Of a stretch of DNA of 27,500 nucleotides, positions 1 through 9,307 are shown piece by piece. The stretch spans positions 128,269 to 155,768 of the forward strand of contig CAUYUJ010018885.1 of NCBI GenBank assembly GCA_963575745.1. The letters run 5' to 3'. The notes beneath the pieces were generated by a model. It saw only the letters and a program-made list of their open reading frames with translations, did no database searches and was not told the origin of the DNA. This DNA is from Prorocentrum cordatum (Eukaryota > Sar > Dinophyceae > Prorocentrales > Prorocentraceae). Within the stretch, counting starts at the first letter, position 1, and each line of letters begins with the position of its first letter. A program made the position numbers and the translations under genes.

Positions 1-145
1 GGACGTCGCTCCCGCTCCCTGGCGGTCGCCTTGGAGCCGCTAACCAAAAAAGTGTATCCCCACCAGTCCGTTCAGAAACTCTGCCCACGAGGGTTGACGG
101 GAAAAGGAATGAAGAGGGACAGATAGTGAAACAGAGCGGGCAATC
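1..145. other. unassigned 5' edge
   Basis: I see no motif, repeat or coding signal here. The open frame that crosses it on the minus strand is proline/arginine-rich and reads through the neighbouring minisatellite, so it is a composition artefact. Confidence 0.5.
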
Positions 146-780
146 ATGATGAACAGAGGGGTCTCTTGGAGCAAGGGGGTTGCCGTGGAGGGCCTCGTCG
201 GGCCATCCCTCGGGCCAGCGGGAGAGGCGAGGGGAGGAGGAGGAAGAGGAGGGGGAGGCAAACCGCCTCTTGGAGCCCTCGAGGGACGCTCTTGGGGCGC
301 TCTTGGGCGCTCACGGGGCCGTCTTGACGCCCTCCTGGGAACCCTCGAGGGCCTCTTGAGACCATCTTGGAGGCTATCGATCAAAGGAGGGGGGGTCTTC
401 GATTTGCCTCCTCCCCCTGGGGCCATCAGAATCGCTTCCTGGGGCGTTCTTGGGCGCTCATGCGCCGATCTTGAGCGATCTTGGGGCCGTGGTTGGGCGG
501 CCTCAAAAGCGCATCGGAAGCGAGACGATGAGAAGGCACAACACAAAGATTTTCTTCAGATGCTTGAGAAATTTGGGCCTCTTGGAGGGGGTCCTCCCGG
601 GGGTTCCGAGAGCACTTGGAAACGGTTTGGAACGATATGTTGGGCCCTGGGCTTCTTGGAGCATATTGGGAGCCATCTTGAGCCTTTTTGGTGCTATGTT
701 GGGCCATCGTTGAGGCCATCTTGGAGCATCGGAGGCCCTATTGGAACCGTCTTGGGCCATCTTGGGCGCTCTAACCCCTC
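146..780. repeat. degenerate CATCTTGG-core minisatellite
   Basis: Short motifs of the type TCTTGGRGC, CATCTTGGAG and CTTGGGCGCTC recur every 10 to 25 bases, for example near 273, 292, 303, 365, 447, 470, 653, 676, 717 and 752. The spacing is irregular, so this is an old, diverged array. An 846-bp plus-strand open frame runs through it. Its product is only tryptophan-, glycine- and leucine-rich repeats such as GPSLRPSW, which is what such a repeat encodes in any open frame. I do not call a gene. Similar CTTGG-type minisatellites are, as far as I recall, common in dinoflagellate genomes. Confidence 0.55.
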
Positions 781-1114
781 CCCCTCCTACCGTCCAGACC
801 CCTGGGAGTTGAGGGAGGGGGGGTACCCCTCCCTGAAGGGAATGTGGGTTTCGGAAGAGGAAAGGAAGAATTCGTTAGACCACCTACGCACAGATGGCTG
901 GTGGGATCCGACCGTACGAATCCTTGAAACGGCGGCGCGGCGCACTTTCAAGACGAATGTGCGCGGCGCCAAAGCGAGAATCACGTTTTGAAATGGACCC
1001 GCCCTCCATCCTTGAGGCTGCTGTATTTGTGAGGACGAATGTGTGCGGCGCCACGGCGAGAGCCACCTTTTGAAACCATTCCGTCCTCCATCTGTGAGGT
1101 TGTTGTGGAGCTCC

Positions 1115-1500
1115 AGCTTCAGGATCACAAAGTGTGAGGAAGTCTCTAGCGAAACGCCCGGCCCGCCCGACAGACGCGTCTGGGGGGTGCGACAGGGAGG
1201 ATTATGTATAAGAGCCAGGGATGGCGGAGGAGGAGGAGGAAAAGGACCCGTGCAAGCCCAAGACGAATCAACGACGTTGCAATATACCAGCCCCCCCAAA
1301 GTTCCCTCTTCATAGGTTCTGCAAGTTTTGACTTTCACTGCGGCAAGTGCCCCATTGGTGAACAACCGTCCCAGAATCCACACTCGTGCGGACACTGTTC
1401 CTGGGACCCCAATGCCGTGAATCACCGCCACCGTTGCGTCCTGGCAACCATGAGCCGTGCCAGAAAAATGTTATTGGGACCTCAACCATACGAATGTTGG
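1115..1500 (+). repeat. satellite block tail, copy 1
   Basis: This tail closes the first monomer run. In order it holds CTTCAGGATCA, GCGAAACGCCCGGCCCGCCC, a GTCTGGGGGGTGCGACAGGGA element, a short GGA tract (1227-1245), CAAGCCCAAGAC...CAACGACGTTGCAA, CCCTCTTCATAGG, a CTGCGGCAAGTGCCCCATTGG box, and a second repeat family (B) marked by GTTGCGTCCTGGCAA and CGTGCCAGAA. Confidence 0.75.
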
Positions 1501-1929
1501 AGCATGTTTCAAGCGCTAAAGGCGAATGTGCGCAGCGCTAAGGCGAGGGCCACCCTTTGAAATGGACCCGCCCTCCATACTTGAAGCTGTTGCAGGTTGT
1601 AAAGACGAATGTGCACAGCGCTAATGGGAGAGTCACATTTTGACAAGGACCCGCCTTCCATCCTTGAGGCTGTTGCAAGCTATAGCGAATGCGCTTGGCG
1701 CCACGGCGAGAGCCACATTTTGAACATGAGCAGTCCTCCATCCTTGAAGCTGTTACACGTTTTTAAGACGAATGCGCGCGGCGCCAAGGCGAAAACAACA
1801 TTTTGAGAACGGACCGCCCTCCATTTTTGAAGCTGCTGCAAATCTGCAAGACGAATCTGCACGGCGCTTCGGCGAATGCCACAGTTTGAGAAACAGCCGC
1901 TTGCCATCCGTGGAAGTCCTGCACATTTC

Positions 1930-2370
1930 CAGCTTCAGCAGCATCATCGGTGAGGATGTCTAAGGCGAAACGCCCGGCCCGCCCTACCGATGCGTCTGGG
2001 GGGTCGACAGGACGGAGGAGGAGGAGGAGGAGGAGGAGGAGGGCACGTGTAAGCCAAAAACGCACCAACGATCTTACAACAAACCTACATGCAAGTTCCT
2101 TTGTTTTCGCAGATTCCTGTAAGAAAATGATATCATTGCGGGAAGTGCTTCGTCGGAAGGCGACCGCCCCAGCATCCCCACTCGTGCCAAAACACAGCTC
2201 CTGAGATCTCATCGCTGCGATTAACGTGACTGTTGCGTCCCGGCAACCCCAAACCGCGTCAAAATGCGAGTCCTTGGACAGCACCGCCGCGAATCAGGGA
2301 CACTGTTGCGTCCTGACAGTCCGCAATCGCACCGGAATGCCATTCTTGCTACTTGAACCATGCGAGCACT
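1930..2370 (+). repeat. satellite block tail, copy 2
   Basis: It has the same order of elements as copy 1: GCGAAACGCCCGGCCCGCCC near 1966, the GTCTGGGGGGT box, a GGA tract (2012-2040), a GTAAGCC...CACCAACGATCTT box, the TTGCGGGAAGTGC box near 2136, then two B-type units with TGTTGCGTCC near 2231 and 2303. The B unit repeats at about 70-75 bp. Confidence 0.75.
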
Positions 2371-2594
2371 GAAGCTACTGCAAACTTTTAGGGCGAATGC
2401 GCCCGGCGCTAAGGTGAGAGCCACATTTTTGAAAAGGAACCGGCCTCCATCCGTGAAGCGAGAGCCACGTTTCGGAAATGAGCCGCCCTCCATCGTCGAA
2501 ACTGTTGCAAACTTTTGAAACGAATGTGCCCAGCGCCCAGGCGAATATATCATTCTGAAAACCACCCGCCCTCCATTCTTGAAGTCGCTGCAGC

Positions 2595-2996
2595 TTTCAA
2601 GCTTCAGAATTATAAGCAGCGAAGGGGTCTTAGGCACAGCGCCCAGCCCGCCCTACAGACAAGTCTAGGGGTGCGACAGGGAGGAGTTTTTTCAAGGAAG
2701 GGGTCGAAGAGAAGGAGGAAGAGGAGGGACCAGTGCAAACCCAACACACCAACGACGTTGCAACACACCCTCCCGCCAGCTTCCCTCTTCACAGGTCCTT
2801 GGAATTCATCTACATGTGGGAAGTGCAGCATTGGAAGACAACCGAATGAGAACCCCCAATCGTGCCACACCTTTGTGTAGCTGGGACATCAAAGCCGCAG
2901 ATCAACGTGAGTGAGGCGTCCTGAGAATCCCAAACCGCGCCAAAACACCACAGCTGGGACGTCAACGCCGCGGGTCAAAGAGACCGTAACGTCTCG
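2595..2996 (+). repeat. satellite block tail, copy 3
   Basis: It starts at CTTCAGAATTATAAGC and carries GCGCCCAGCCCGCCC, GTCTAGGGGTGCGACAGGGA, a purine-rich GGA-like segment (2695-2727), the CAACGACGTTGCAAC box, a GTGGGAAGTGCAGCATTGG box and B-type units to about 2990. The last B unit is cut by the large GGA expansion that follows, instead of leading into a new A monomer run. Confidence 0.7.
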
Positions 2997-3096
2997 AGGA
3001 GGAGGAGGAGGAGGAGGAGGAGGAGGAGGAGGGAGGGGGAGAGGAGGAGGGGAGGAGGGGGAGGAAGGGAGGAGGAGGAGGAGGAGGAGAGAGGCA
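2997..3096 (+). repeat. (GGA)n tract, left arm
   Basis: A nearly pure polypurine tract. It sits inside a B-type satellite unit, not at the usual GGA position of the block tail, which suggests a recombination or replication-slippage junction. Confidence 0.9.
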
Positions 3097-3115
3097 CTCC
3101 TCATTGTGTTTCTTT

Positions 3116-3352
3116 CTCCTTCTCCTCCTCCTCCTCCCTCCTCCTTCTCCTCCTTCTTCTCCTCCTCCTCCTTCCCCTCCTCCCTCCTCCCCTCCTCCTC
3201 CTCCTCCTCCTCCTTTCTCCTCCTGCTCCTTCTCTTCCTCCTCCCCCTCCTCCTTCTTCTCCTCTTCCTCCTCCTTCTCCTCCTCCTCCTCCTCCTCCTC
3301 CTCCTCCCTCCTCCCTCCTTCCTCCTTCCTCCTTCCTCCTCCCTCCTCCCGC
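3116..3352 (-). repeat. (TCC)n tract, inverted relative to neighbours
   Basis: A polypyrimidine tract about 235 bases long with scattered TTC units. It is the complement of the GGA tracts at 2997-3096 and 3499-3638, so purine and pyrimidine switch strand twice within 650 bases. All long open frames across it are homopolymeric Ser/Pro/Leu or Gly/Glu/Arg and are not genes. Confidence 0.9.
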
Positions 3353-3498
3353 CTCATTCGTCCTCCGCGCCGAGGCTGTGACCCTGCGCCCGTGGCGAGG
3401 GCGTGCAGTGTGCGGCAGTCGCCCCAGCAGTCTCGCCCGGCAGTATCGCGCGGCAGCCGCCGAGGCCCCCCTGCCTTGGCCAGGAGAGGAAAGGGATC
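3353..3498. other. unique island between inverted GGA/TCC tracts
   Basis: Complex sequence without satellite monomers lies between the TCC and GGA tracts. It matches none of the other block tails, so it was probably brought in with the inverted TCC tract. I recognise no coding signal. Confidence 0.5.
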
Positions 3499-3638
3499 CG
3501 GAGGAGGAGGAGGAGGAGGAGGAGGAGGAGCAGTAGGAGGAGGAGGGGGAGGAGGAGCAGTAGGAGGAGGAGGAGGAGGAGGAGGAGGAGGAGGAGCAGT
3601 AGGAGGAGGAGGAGGCGGAGGAGGAGGAGAAGGAGGAC
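3499..3638 (+). repeat. (GGA)n tract, right arm
   Basis: A GGA tract with GCAGTA interruptions. It leads directly into the block tail element CCAGTGTAAGCCCAAG, so this end sits at the expected position of the satellite block. Confidence 0.9.
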
Positions 3639-3975
3639 CAGTGTAAGCCCAAGAGCCATCAACGATGTTGGAATAAACCCTTCTTCCAAGCTCCCTCTTC
3701 ACAGGCCCCTACAACGGTTCATTTCCATTGAGGGAACTGCCTCGTTGGAAGACAACCGTTTGAAGACCCTCAAGCATGCCAACATATTGTTCTGCGGATT
3801 CCAACGCCATGGTTCAACCTGACTGTCGCGTTTTGACGATCTTGAATCGTGCCAGAACGCCATCTTGGGATTTCAACACCGCGAACCAACGTGATTGTTG
3901 CACTCGCAAAATCCTGAATCCATCCGAACACCAGTTCTGGTATTTTGATCATGGGAATCCGTGAAGCCCTTGCAA
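3639..3975 (+). repeat. satellite block tail, copy 4 (right part only)
   Basis: It begins at CCAGTGTAAGCCCAAG and contains CAACGATGTTGG, CTCCCTCTTCACAGG, TTGGAAGACAACCG and two B-type units (GACTGTCGCGTTTTGACG, then GATTGTTGCAC), and flows into the next A monomer near 3960. The left half of the tail is missing. Confidence 0.7.
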
Positions 3976-4374
3976 ATGTTATACAAGAATGTGCGCGGAG
4001 CTAAGGCGGGAGCCACATGTTGAAAAGGAGCCGCCCTCAATCTGTGAAGCTCTTGCAACTCTTAGGCGACAGCCACATTTAGAAAACGGGTCGCCCTCAA
4101 TCCGTGAAGTTCTTGCAAGGTTTCAAACCGAACGTGCGCGGCGTTACGGCGAGAGCAACTTTTTGAAAATGGGTCGCCTTCAATCCGTGAAACTCTTGCA
4201 AATGTTCAAAACGAATGCGCGCGGCGCTATGGCGAGAGCGGCATTTTGAAAACGCCCCGCCTGCAATCCGTGAAACTCGTGCACATGTTTAAAACGAATG
4301 TGCGAGGCACTAAGGCGAGAGCCACATTTTCAAAAAAACACCCGCCCTCCATCTGTGAAGGTGTTGCCACTGTT

Positions 4375-4870
4375 CAAGCTTCAGCGTCATAAATGGTGAG
4401 AAAGTCTCAGTCGAAACGCCCGGCCCGCATAAGGAAAATAAATGGAGGAGGAGGAGGAGCTGGAGAAGGGAGGGGCGAGGAGGAAGGAGGGCGGAGGGAG
4501 GAAGGAGGAGGAGGAGGAGGAGGATGGAGGAGGAGGACCAGTGTAAACCCAAGACCCACCAACGATGTTGGGATACACCCTCCGAGCTCCCTCTTCATAG
4601 GCCACTAAAAAGGTTCATGTCCACTGAGGGAATTGCCCCGGGGTACAACTGTGTGAGAATCCTGAAGCGTGCCAGAACATGATTCTCAGGACTTCAAACG
4701 CCACGAGTTGACCTGAATTGTGCGTCTTGGCGATCCTGAAACGCGCCAGAGCACCATTCCTGGGATTTGAGCTCAGCGGGCCAGCGTAACTATTACGCCC
4801 TGATAATCTTGAGCCGCCGCAGAACTTCACAGCATTCCTGGTACGTTAACCATGAGAATCATTGAAACTC
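4375..4870 (+). repeat. satellite block tail, copy 5
   Basis: It contains CTTCAGCGTCATAAATGGTG, TCGAAACGCCCGGCCCGC, a GGA tract at 4439-4540, CCAGTGTAAACCCAAGAC, CAACGATGTTGGGA, CTCCCTCTTCATAGG and B-type units near 4707 and 4785. The GTCTGGGGGGTGCGACAGG box is absent: an AT-rich piece leads straight into GGA. Confidence 0.7.
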
Positions 4871-5364
4871 TTGCGAATGTTTAAAACGAATGTGTGCGGC
4901 GCTCAGGCGAGAGCCGCATTTTGAAAACGCCCCGCCTGCAATCCGTGGGACTCTGGCATTTGTTTGAAACGAATATGCGGGGGCAGAGCCACAATTTGAA
5001 AACCACCCGCCCTGAATCCGTGAAGCTCTTGCAACCGCTTACAAAGCAGTATGCGCGGCGCTTAGGCGAGAGCCACATTTTGAAAACGAGCACTCCTGAA
5101 TCCGTTCAACTCCTGCAGTTCTTTGAAACGAATGTGCGCGGCGCCACGGCGAGAGATTCATTTTGAAAACCAACCGCCCTCAATCCGTGAAGCTCGTGTT
5201 TTTTTTGAAACGAATGTGCGCGGCGCTAAGACGAGAGCCACATGTTGAAAAACACCCGCCCTCAATCCGTGAAGCTTTGTCAATATTGAAGATGCATGTG
5301 CGCGGCGCTAAGGCAAGAGCCATATTTTGGAAATGAACCGCCCTCCATCTGTGAAAAGGTTGCC

Positions 5365-5460
5365 AATTTTCACGCTTCAGGATTATAAGCGGTGAGTAGG
5401 TCGCAGGCGAAACGCCTGGCCCGCCCTTGGGACCGGCCTCGGGGTGCGACAGGGAGTCGT
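5365..5460 (+). repeat. satellite block tail, copy 6 (left part)
   Basis: It has CTTCAGGATTATAAGCGGTG, GCGAAACGCCTGGCCCGCCC and CTCGGGGTGCGACAGGGA. The array stops here: after the microsatellite that follows, no right half of the tail is found. Confidence 0.7.
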
Positions 5461-5504
5461 TACTTCCAAGGAAAAGGAATTGAAGATAGAGAGAGGGATA
5501 GTAC

Positions 5505-6011
5505 CAAGAGGGAGGAGGAGGAGAAGGATGAGGAAGAGGAGGAGGGGGAGGAAGAGGTCAAGCAGGAGTAAGACGAGGAGGGATAATTATGACAATGATA
5601 GCGGTGATCATGGTGATGACGATACTTCTGGTAAAGGTGGTGATGATTTTGATGTTGGTGACCATGACGATGACAATGCCGATGATGACCAAAGAGGATG
5701 ACGGTGGTGATGATGATGCTGATGATGAGAAAAATGAGAATGCTATTGCTGATGGCGATGACAATGGCGACGACGACGACGACGACCACGACAACGACGA
5801 TGATGAGGATGAGGATGGTGGTGATGATGCTGGTGGTGGTGGTGTTGGTGATTTCTTGATGATGCTGGTGATGGTGATGGTGCTGTTTTTGATGATGTTG
5901 ATGATAGTGATGAGGATGAGGATGACGATGATGATGATGCTGATGCTGATGCTGATGATGATGATGAGGAGGATGAGGATGAGGATGAGGATGAGGATGA
6001 GGATGAGGATG

Positions 6012-6045
<34 letters not shown>

Positions 6046-6077
6046 GGAGGAGGAGGAGGAGGAGGAGGAGGAGGAGG

Positions 6078-6113
<36 letters not shown>

Positions 6114-6200
6114 ACGACGAGGGTTCGGAGTAGGTCGGAGGAGGAGGAGTAGGTCGGATATGGAGGAGGAGGTAGAGGACGAGGAAGGACATGAGGAGAA
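5505..6200 (+). repeat. compound (GGA)/(GAT)/(GAC) microsatellite field
   Basis: GGA-rich DNA (5507-5580) gives way to long GAT/GAC/GGT-type trinucleotides (about 5584-6045), then GGA (about 6046-6080), GAT (6080-6110) and GGA again (6130-6200). The open frames encode only Asp/Met or His/Pro homopolymers. It occupies the slot where the satellite tail normally carries a short GGA tract, so it may be a runaway expansion of that tract. Confidence 0.9.
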
Positions 6201-6847
6201 GAGAACGTGGAAGGAGGGGAAAGAGGGAGGAGAACGAGGCTGAGGTGGAGGTGGTAATTTGAAACTGGCCTGGCCGTAGGATTTTTTCACCGCTTTTGGT
6301 CCGCCTGGGCCCTCCGCGACCCCTGGTACTGTTCAAGAGACCACCGCTCGGGATGAGGAGCTGGTCCCGCCCTGACTTAAGATCCGCCATTCTTTGGACG
6401 ATTTCGCACGTAGGGCGGAAGTTCCTGCCCGACTGGTCGGGCTCTTTGGATGTCGATGTCCGCCCTACATTGCCGTCGCTGCTTCTGCCGTACCCTTGCG
6501 GAAGTATGCATCCTGCGGAAATGTTCGCCGTGTTGGTTCGCACTGTGTGGGGTGCATCCCCATACGCACCTGTAAGTCAAGAGCATCACGCCGAGGCACG
6601 GCGGATCCGAAGCCAGGGCGGGGAGGACGGGGGAGGGGAAAGCAAGGCGAGAGAGGTCAAGCTGGGTGCGCTCGCACAGTGTCTGACACGCTTCGCCTTC
6701 CACCCATCACTTCCCATGGCGCTGAAGTTCAGGACTTGCGCCACATCCGCCGACCCCCCTAAGTGTCTATGGTTTCTGATGGTTTTGGGGGGGCGTCCAG
6801 GGCGATGGTGATGCAGATGAAAGCGAGAGGATGACGTGGGGATGGGA
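6200..6847. other. complex non-repeat DNA, no gene called
   Basis: Several overlapping open frames exist on both strands: plus 6296-6811 and 6394-6762, minus 6377-6703. None shows a recognisable domain, and their composition does not favour one over another. A nested hairpin lies at 6410-6468 (separate entry). A GTAAGT donor-like site occurs at about 6571, without a partner that I can defend. Confidence 0.4.
6410..6468. repeat. nested perfect inverted repeat
   Basis: The outer stem is GTAGGGCGGA at 6410-6419 paired with TCCGCCCTAC at 6459-6468, 10 of 10. Inside it, GCCCGAC at 6427-6433 pairs with GTCGGGC at 6436-6442, 7 of 7 with a two-base gap. An RNA would use a four-base loop with 6 bp. 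The function is unknown. Confidence 0.7.
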
Positions 6848-6946
6848 GGAGAGTGAGGAGGATGAGGAGGAGGAGGAGGAGGAGGAGGGGGAGGAGGAGG
6901 AAGAGGAGGAGGTGGAGGAGGAGAAGGAGGAGGCGAAGGAGGAGCC
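6848..6946 (+). repeat. (GGA)n tract
   Basis: An interrupted GGA/GAA tract. The poly-Arg and poly-Pro frames across it are artefacts. Confidence 0.85.
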
Positions 6947-7069
6947 CTTCCCATGGCGCTGATGTGGACTCTATCCGCTTACGCGTGTCATGGCGGACCT
7001 GGCACTCCGAAAAAAAAACACCCGTATCGAATCTGAAACGCAGTCGGGAAGGGCAGCTGCGTCATTAGG

Positions 7070-7078
7070 AGGAGGAGC

Positions 7079-7122
<44 letters not shown>
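7070..7122 (+). repeat. (CAGGAG)n hexanucleotide repeat
   Basis: About seven uninterrupted units of CAGGAG, preceded by GGA triplets. It encodes Gly-Ala in one frame; no gene is supported around it. Confidence 0.85.
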
Positions 7123-7123
<1 letters not shown>

Positions 7124-7740
7124 ACAATTCGGCGGCGAGCGAGGGGGGGGAGTGAGAAGGAGAAGGCCCTCTCGGAAGGCGGCGGAGCTTCTCAGAAACA
7201 CTCCAGCCTTTTGAAAGGTTTTCGGCGTTTTCGGGGAAGCCAAAGAAAACTTGTCAGACGGCTGGGGGACTTCCGAGCCGTCTGAGGACGCCTTCTCCTT
7301 CTCACTTCCCCCCTTGGCTCGCCGCTGAAAAATGAGGACGAGGAAGGCGGAGGACGAGGACGAGAGCAGCAGCAATAATTGGAGTGTCAGGAGCGGGGGT
7401 CGCAGGAGGACCAGGGGAAACTGGAGGAGGGGGGAGAAAGGGGGCGAATGATGAGAAAGGACTCGGATCCAGAAAAGTGGCCCGCGTTGGGGCGAAAGCG
7501 TCGCTCTGACCGACTGAAGCAAAGCGCCGATCTTACAATTAGGCCCACGCTGCAGCGGCAGCACCGCGTGGAAGGACTTAAAAACACCGGATTGAACATT
7601 AGATGAAACAGCTACTGTTTGAAATCCGGTGCACTAAAGCAACAACAAACAATACGCGACGGGGGGGGGCGGGACACTCTTCGGCCATCTTCGGGGGAGC
7701 CAGGCGAGTAGTAGTTAGATTGGGTCCCTGTGGAGCTGTG
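7123..7740. other. non-coding stretch with one perfect hairpin
   Basis: No convincing gene. TCAGACGGCT at 7254-7263 pairs perfectly with AGCCGTCTGA at 7276-7285 around a 12-base loop. The open frames on both strands change composition along their length and carry no motif. Confidence 0.4.
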
Positions 7741-7950
7741 GAGAGGGAGGAGGGGGCGAGAGAGGGGGATGTGGGGGGGGAGGAGGCTGGGAGGGCGGGA
7801 GGTGGCCCCACAAGGGGGGAGGGCAAGCGGGGGCAGCAAGGCGCGGAAAGGGAGGAGGGCAAGGGGGGGGCAGGGGGGGCAGGGGGGAGGGAGGGGCGGC
7901 AGAGGGGAGGGGGAAGAGAGCCAGGGGCAAACGGGCGGGTGGGACAGGGA
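7741..7950 (+). repeat. G-run rich tract
   Basis: Many runs of three to eight G separated by short A/C/T spacers on the plus strand. Such sequence could form G-quadruplexes. It lies about 400-600 bases upstream of the LINE ORF1 start. Long open frames through it are Gly/Arg/Pro-rich artefacts. Confidence 0.6.
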
Positions 7951-8150
7951 GGCCCCGCAAGGGGAGCCGAGTTGGCGACGCGCGGTCTGGGCGCGCTGCG
8001 ACGAGAGAAGGTGCCGCTTGGGCCACCGCCGCCGCGCCCGGCGGCGGGGCGTCCCGCCGCGGGGGGGGGAGGGCAGCTGACAACGCAGGGGCGACTGAGC
8101 GTCGGCCTCCTCTCTCCTGCTCCATCCCTCCCCCCTCGTCCTCCATTTAT

Positions 8151-8209
8151 CCTCCTCCTCCTCCTCCTCCTCCTCCTCCTCCTCCTCCTCCTCCTCCTCC
8201 TCCTCCTCC
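8151..8209 (-). repeat. (TCC)n tract before LINE ORF1
   Basis: About 20 uninterrupted TCC/CTC units. It ends 127 bases before the ATG chosen for ORF1, so it is a polypyrimidine tract that could serve in splicing of an upstream leader, but it may be a plain microsatellite. Confidence 0.9.
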
Positions 8210-8336
8210 GTTGTGCTCGGGGTTTCGCCACCACCTCGGACACCGCTAGTCCGCGGCGAGGACGGAGACTTGCCCCCTGGCAGTGTTTGCAGCCTCCACC
8301 GAGGGGGCGGGCTCCCTCAACCCAGTTCCTGGCAGC

Positions 8337-9307
8337 ATGGCAGCACTCGATCCAGGGGCCATCGCCCAGCTCACAACCGTGGTCCAGTCCTCCGTGGTCT
8401 AGTCCTCCACGGCTGCAGCCCATGAGTCCGCCCTGACGCAGCTCGGCGTCAGGTTCGCAGGAGTCGAAGCTGACGTCGCCACCCTGAGCCAACACGTCGG
8501 CAACGCCAACACGAACGTTGCCGCCCTCAACAACCGGGCGAACGAGCTGGCGCGCCTGGCCAAGAAGAACGAAGCTGAGCTCCATGATCGTCGGAGGGCT
8601 TTGACCTTGGCTTCTTCCAGCAGCGCAGCTACGTCGTCTGGAGGTTCCACCTGGGCCATTCGTCTTCGTGGGCACGAACATATCGTTCGACGAGGTGACG
8701 ATGAAGTATACGGAGGAGACCCGACCCAGAGGTTCATCGGACGCTTCCCGAGGCCAATCCTGGAGCTGTGCCGCCGCCAGCAGTTCGAGAGCCTCAAGTC
8801 AAACTTCAGCGATCTCCTTGCTAACGCAACCGCCCAGTTTCATGTCGTCGCCCAGAGCTACAACCTGTCGTTCCCGAATAAGCAGGAGGCGGCGGCCTTT
8901 CAGAAGGAAGCCAACCGTGTCGGCCTCAACTGGGCTGACCCTCTGAACAACACAGTTAATCCTCTTCGGTGCCGTGCCGACCGGCCCCGACCCGTGCGCA
9001 ACATGAAAAGGACCTTCCACAAGTTGTACAACCCCATTCAAACGACGCTTGAGAAGTCCGCTAAGTGGTCCTCCGAGTGTCGAGTGGGAATTGCCAGATG
9101 TCGAGGAGTGATGCGCCTGGGCGCAGACATGAACGCGTGGCCCCTGTCTCCGCGAAAGCCGTCAACCTCCGCAAGGGGGAGGCCCAGTGCGTTTTCGAGC
9201 CCAGGCTTCCCTAGCTGCTGGAGCGGGGCATCTCCCCCGGGGAGATCGCCAAACTGCTCGAGAGCAATCAGCAGTCCTCGGTAGACGACGAGGACATTGA
9301 GCACTGA
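8337..9307 (+). pseudogene. LINE ORF1-like protein, broken
   Basis: This is the likely first reading frame of a LINE-type retrotransposon, expected to bind element RNA. I start it at the ATG at 8337. The first ~80 codons contain heptad-like hydrophobics typical of a coiled coil (LTQLGVRFAGVEADVATL, then VAALNNRANELARLAKK). A middle block from about 8735 to 9110 is well formed (RFIGRFPRPILELCRRQQF, FHVVAQSYNLSF, KRTFHKLYNPIQTTLEK). The C-terminus (AVNLRKGEAQCVFEPRLP, then LLERGISPGEIAKLLES and an acidic end) ends at TGA 9305-9307. Breaks: TAG at 8400-8402, a shift into another frame between about 9115 and 9150, and a second TAG after EPRLP. Between 8640 and 8730 another frame gives a better-looking stretch (FVFVGTNISFDEVTMKY), which suggests a pair of compensating shifts. 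The endonuclease remnant follows about 240 bases later on the same strand, which supports the LINE reading. Confidence 0.65.

Larger units (their letters stand above)
900..5460 (+). repeat. higher-order satellite array
   Basis: A nested tandem array. The basic monomer (A) is 81-84 bp. Its landmarks are GAATGTGCGCGGCGC, then GCGAGAGCCACATTTTG, then CCGCCCTCCATCCGTGAAG and a TTGCAA-like end. I count about 21 copies, marked by their CCACATTTTG-like cores near 981, 1056, 1544, 1627, 1708, 1790, 1872, 2416, 2460, 2542, 4008, 4066, 4150, 4233, 4316, 4908, 4985, 5067, 5151, 5235 and 5317. Runs of 2, 5, 3, 5 and 6 monomers are each followed by a shared tail, making higher-order units of roughly 0.7 to 1.8 kb. 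The length differences come mainly from GGA-tract size and monomer number. No open frame is conserved across copies, so the array is non-coding. Confidence 0.85.

Noticed and set aside
787-1431. Minus-strand 214-codon frame in the satellite
   Set aside because: Its segments repeat with the monomer, and the same frame is not open in other blocks.
2962-3822. Long open frames on both strands (poly-Ser, poly-Leu, poly-Gly, poly-Glu)
   Set aside because: They are translations of GGA/TCC triplets.
900-5400. Spliced-leader relics suggested by the satellite word GCCACATTTTG
   Set aside because: It resembles part of the dinoflagellate spliced leader only over a few bases, and the conserved GGCTCAAG end is not present.
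900-5460. CRISPR array
   Set aside because: Repeats are contiguous diverged monomers without unique spacers, and the context is eukaryotic.
5460-6290. Open frames rich in His, Asp and Met
   Set aside because: They are translations of GAT/ATC trinucleotide repeats; no complex sequence is inside.
7599-8681. 360-codon minus-strand frame across 7599-8681
   Set aside because: It is antisense to LINE ORF1 and to the TCC tract; composition is Arg/Pro-rich and there is no motif.
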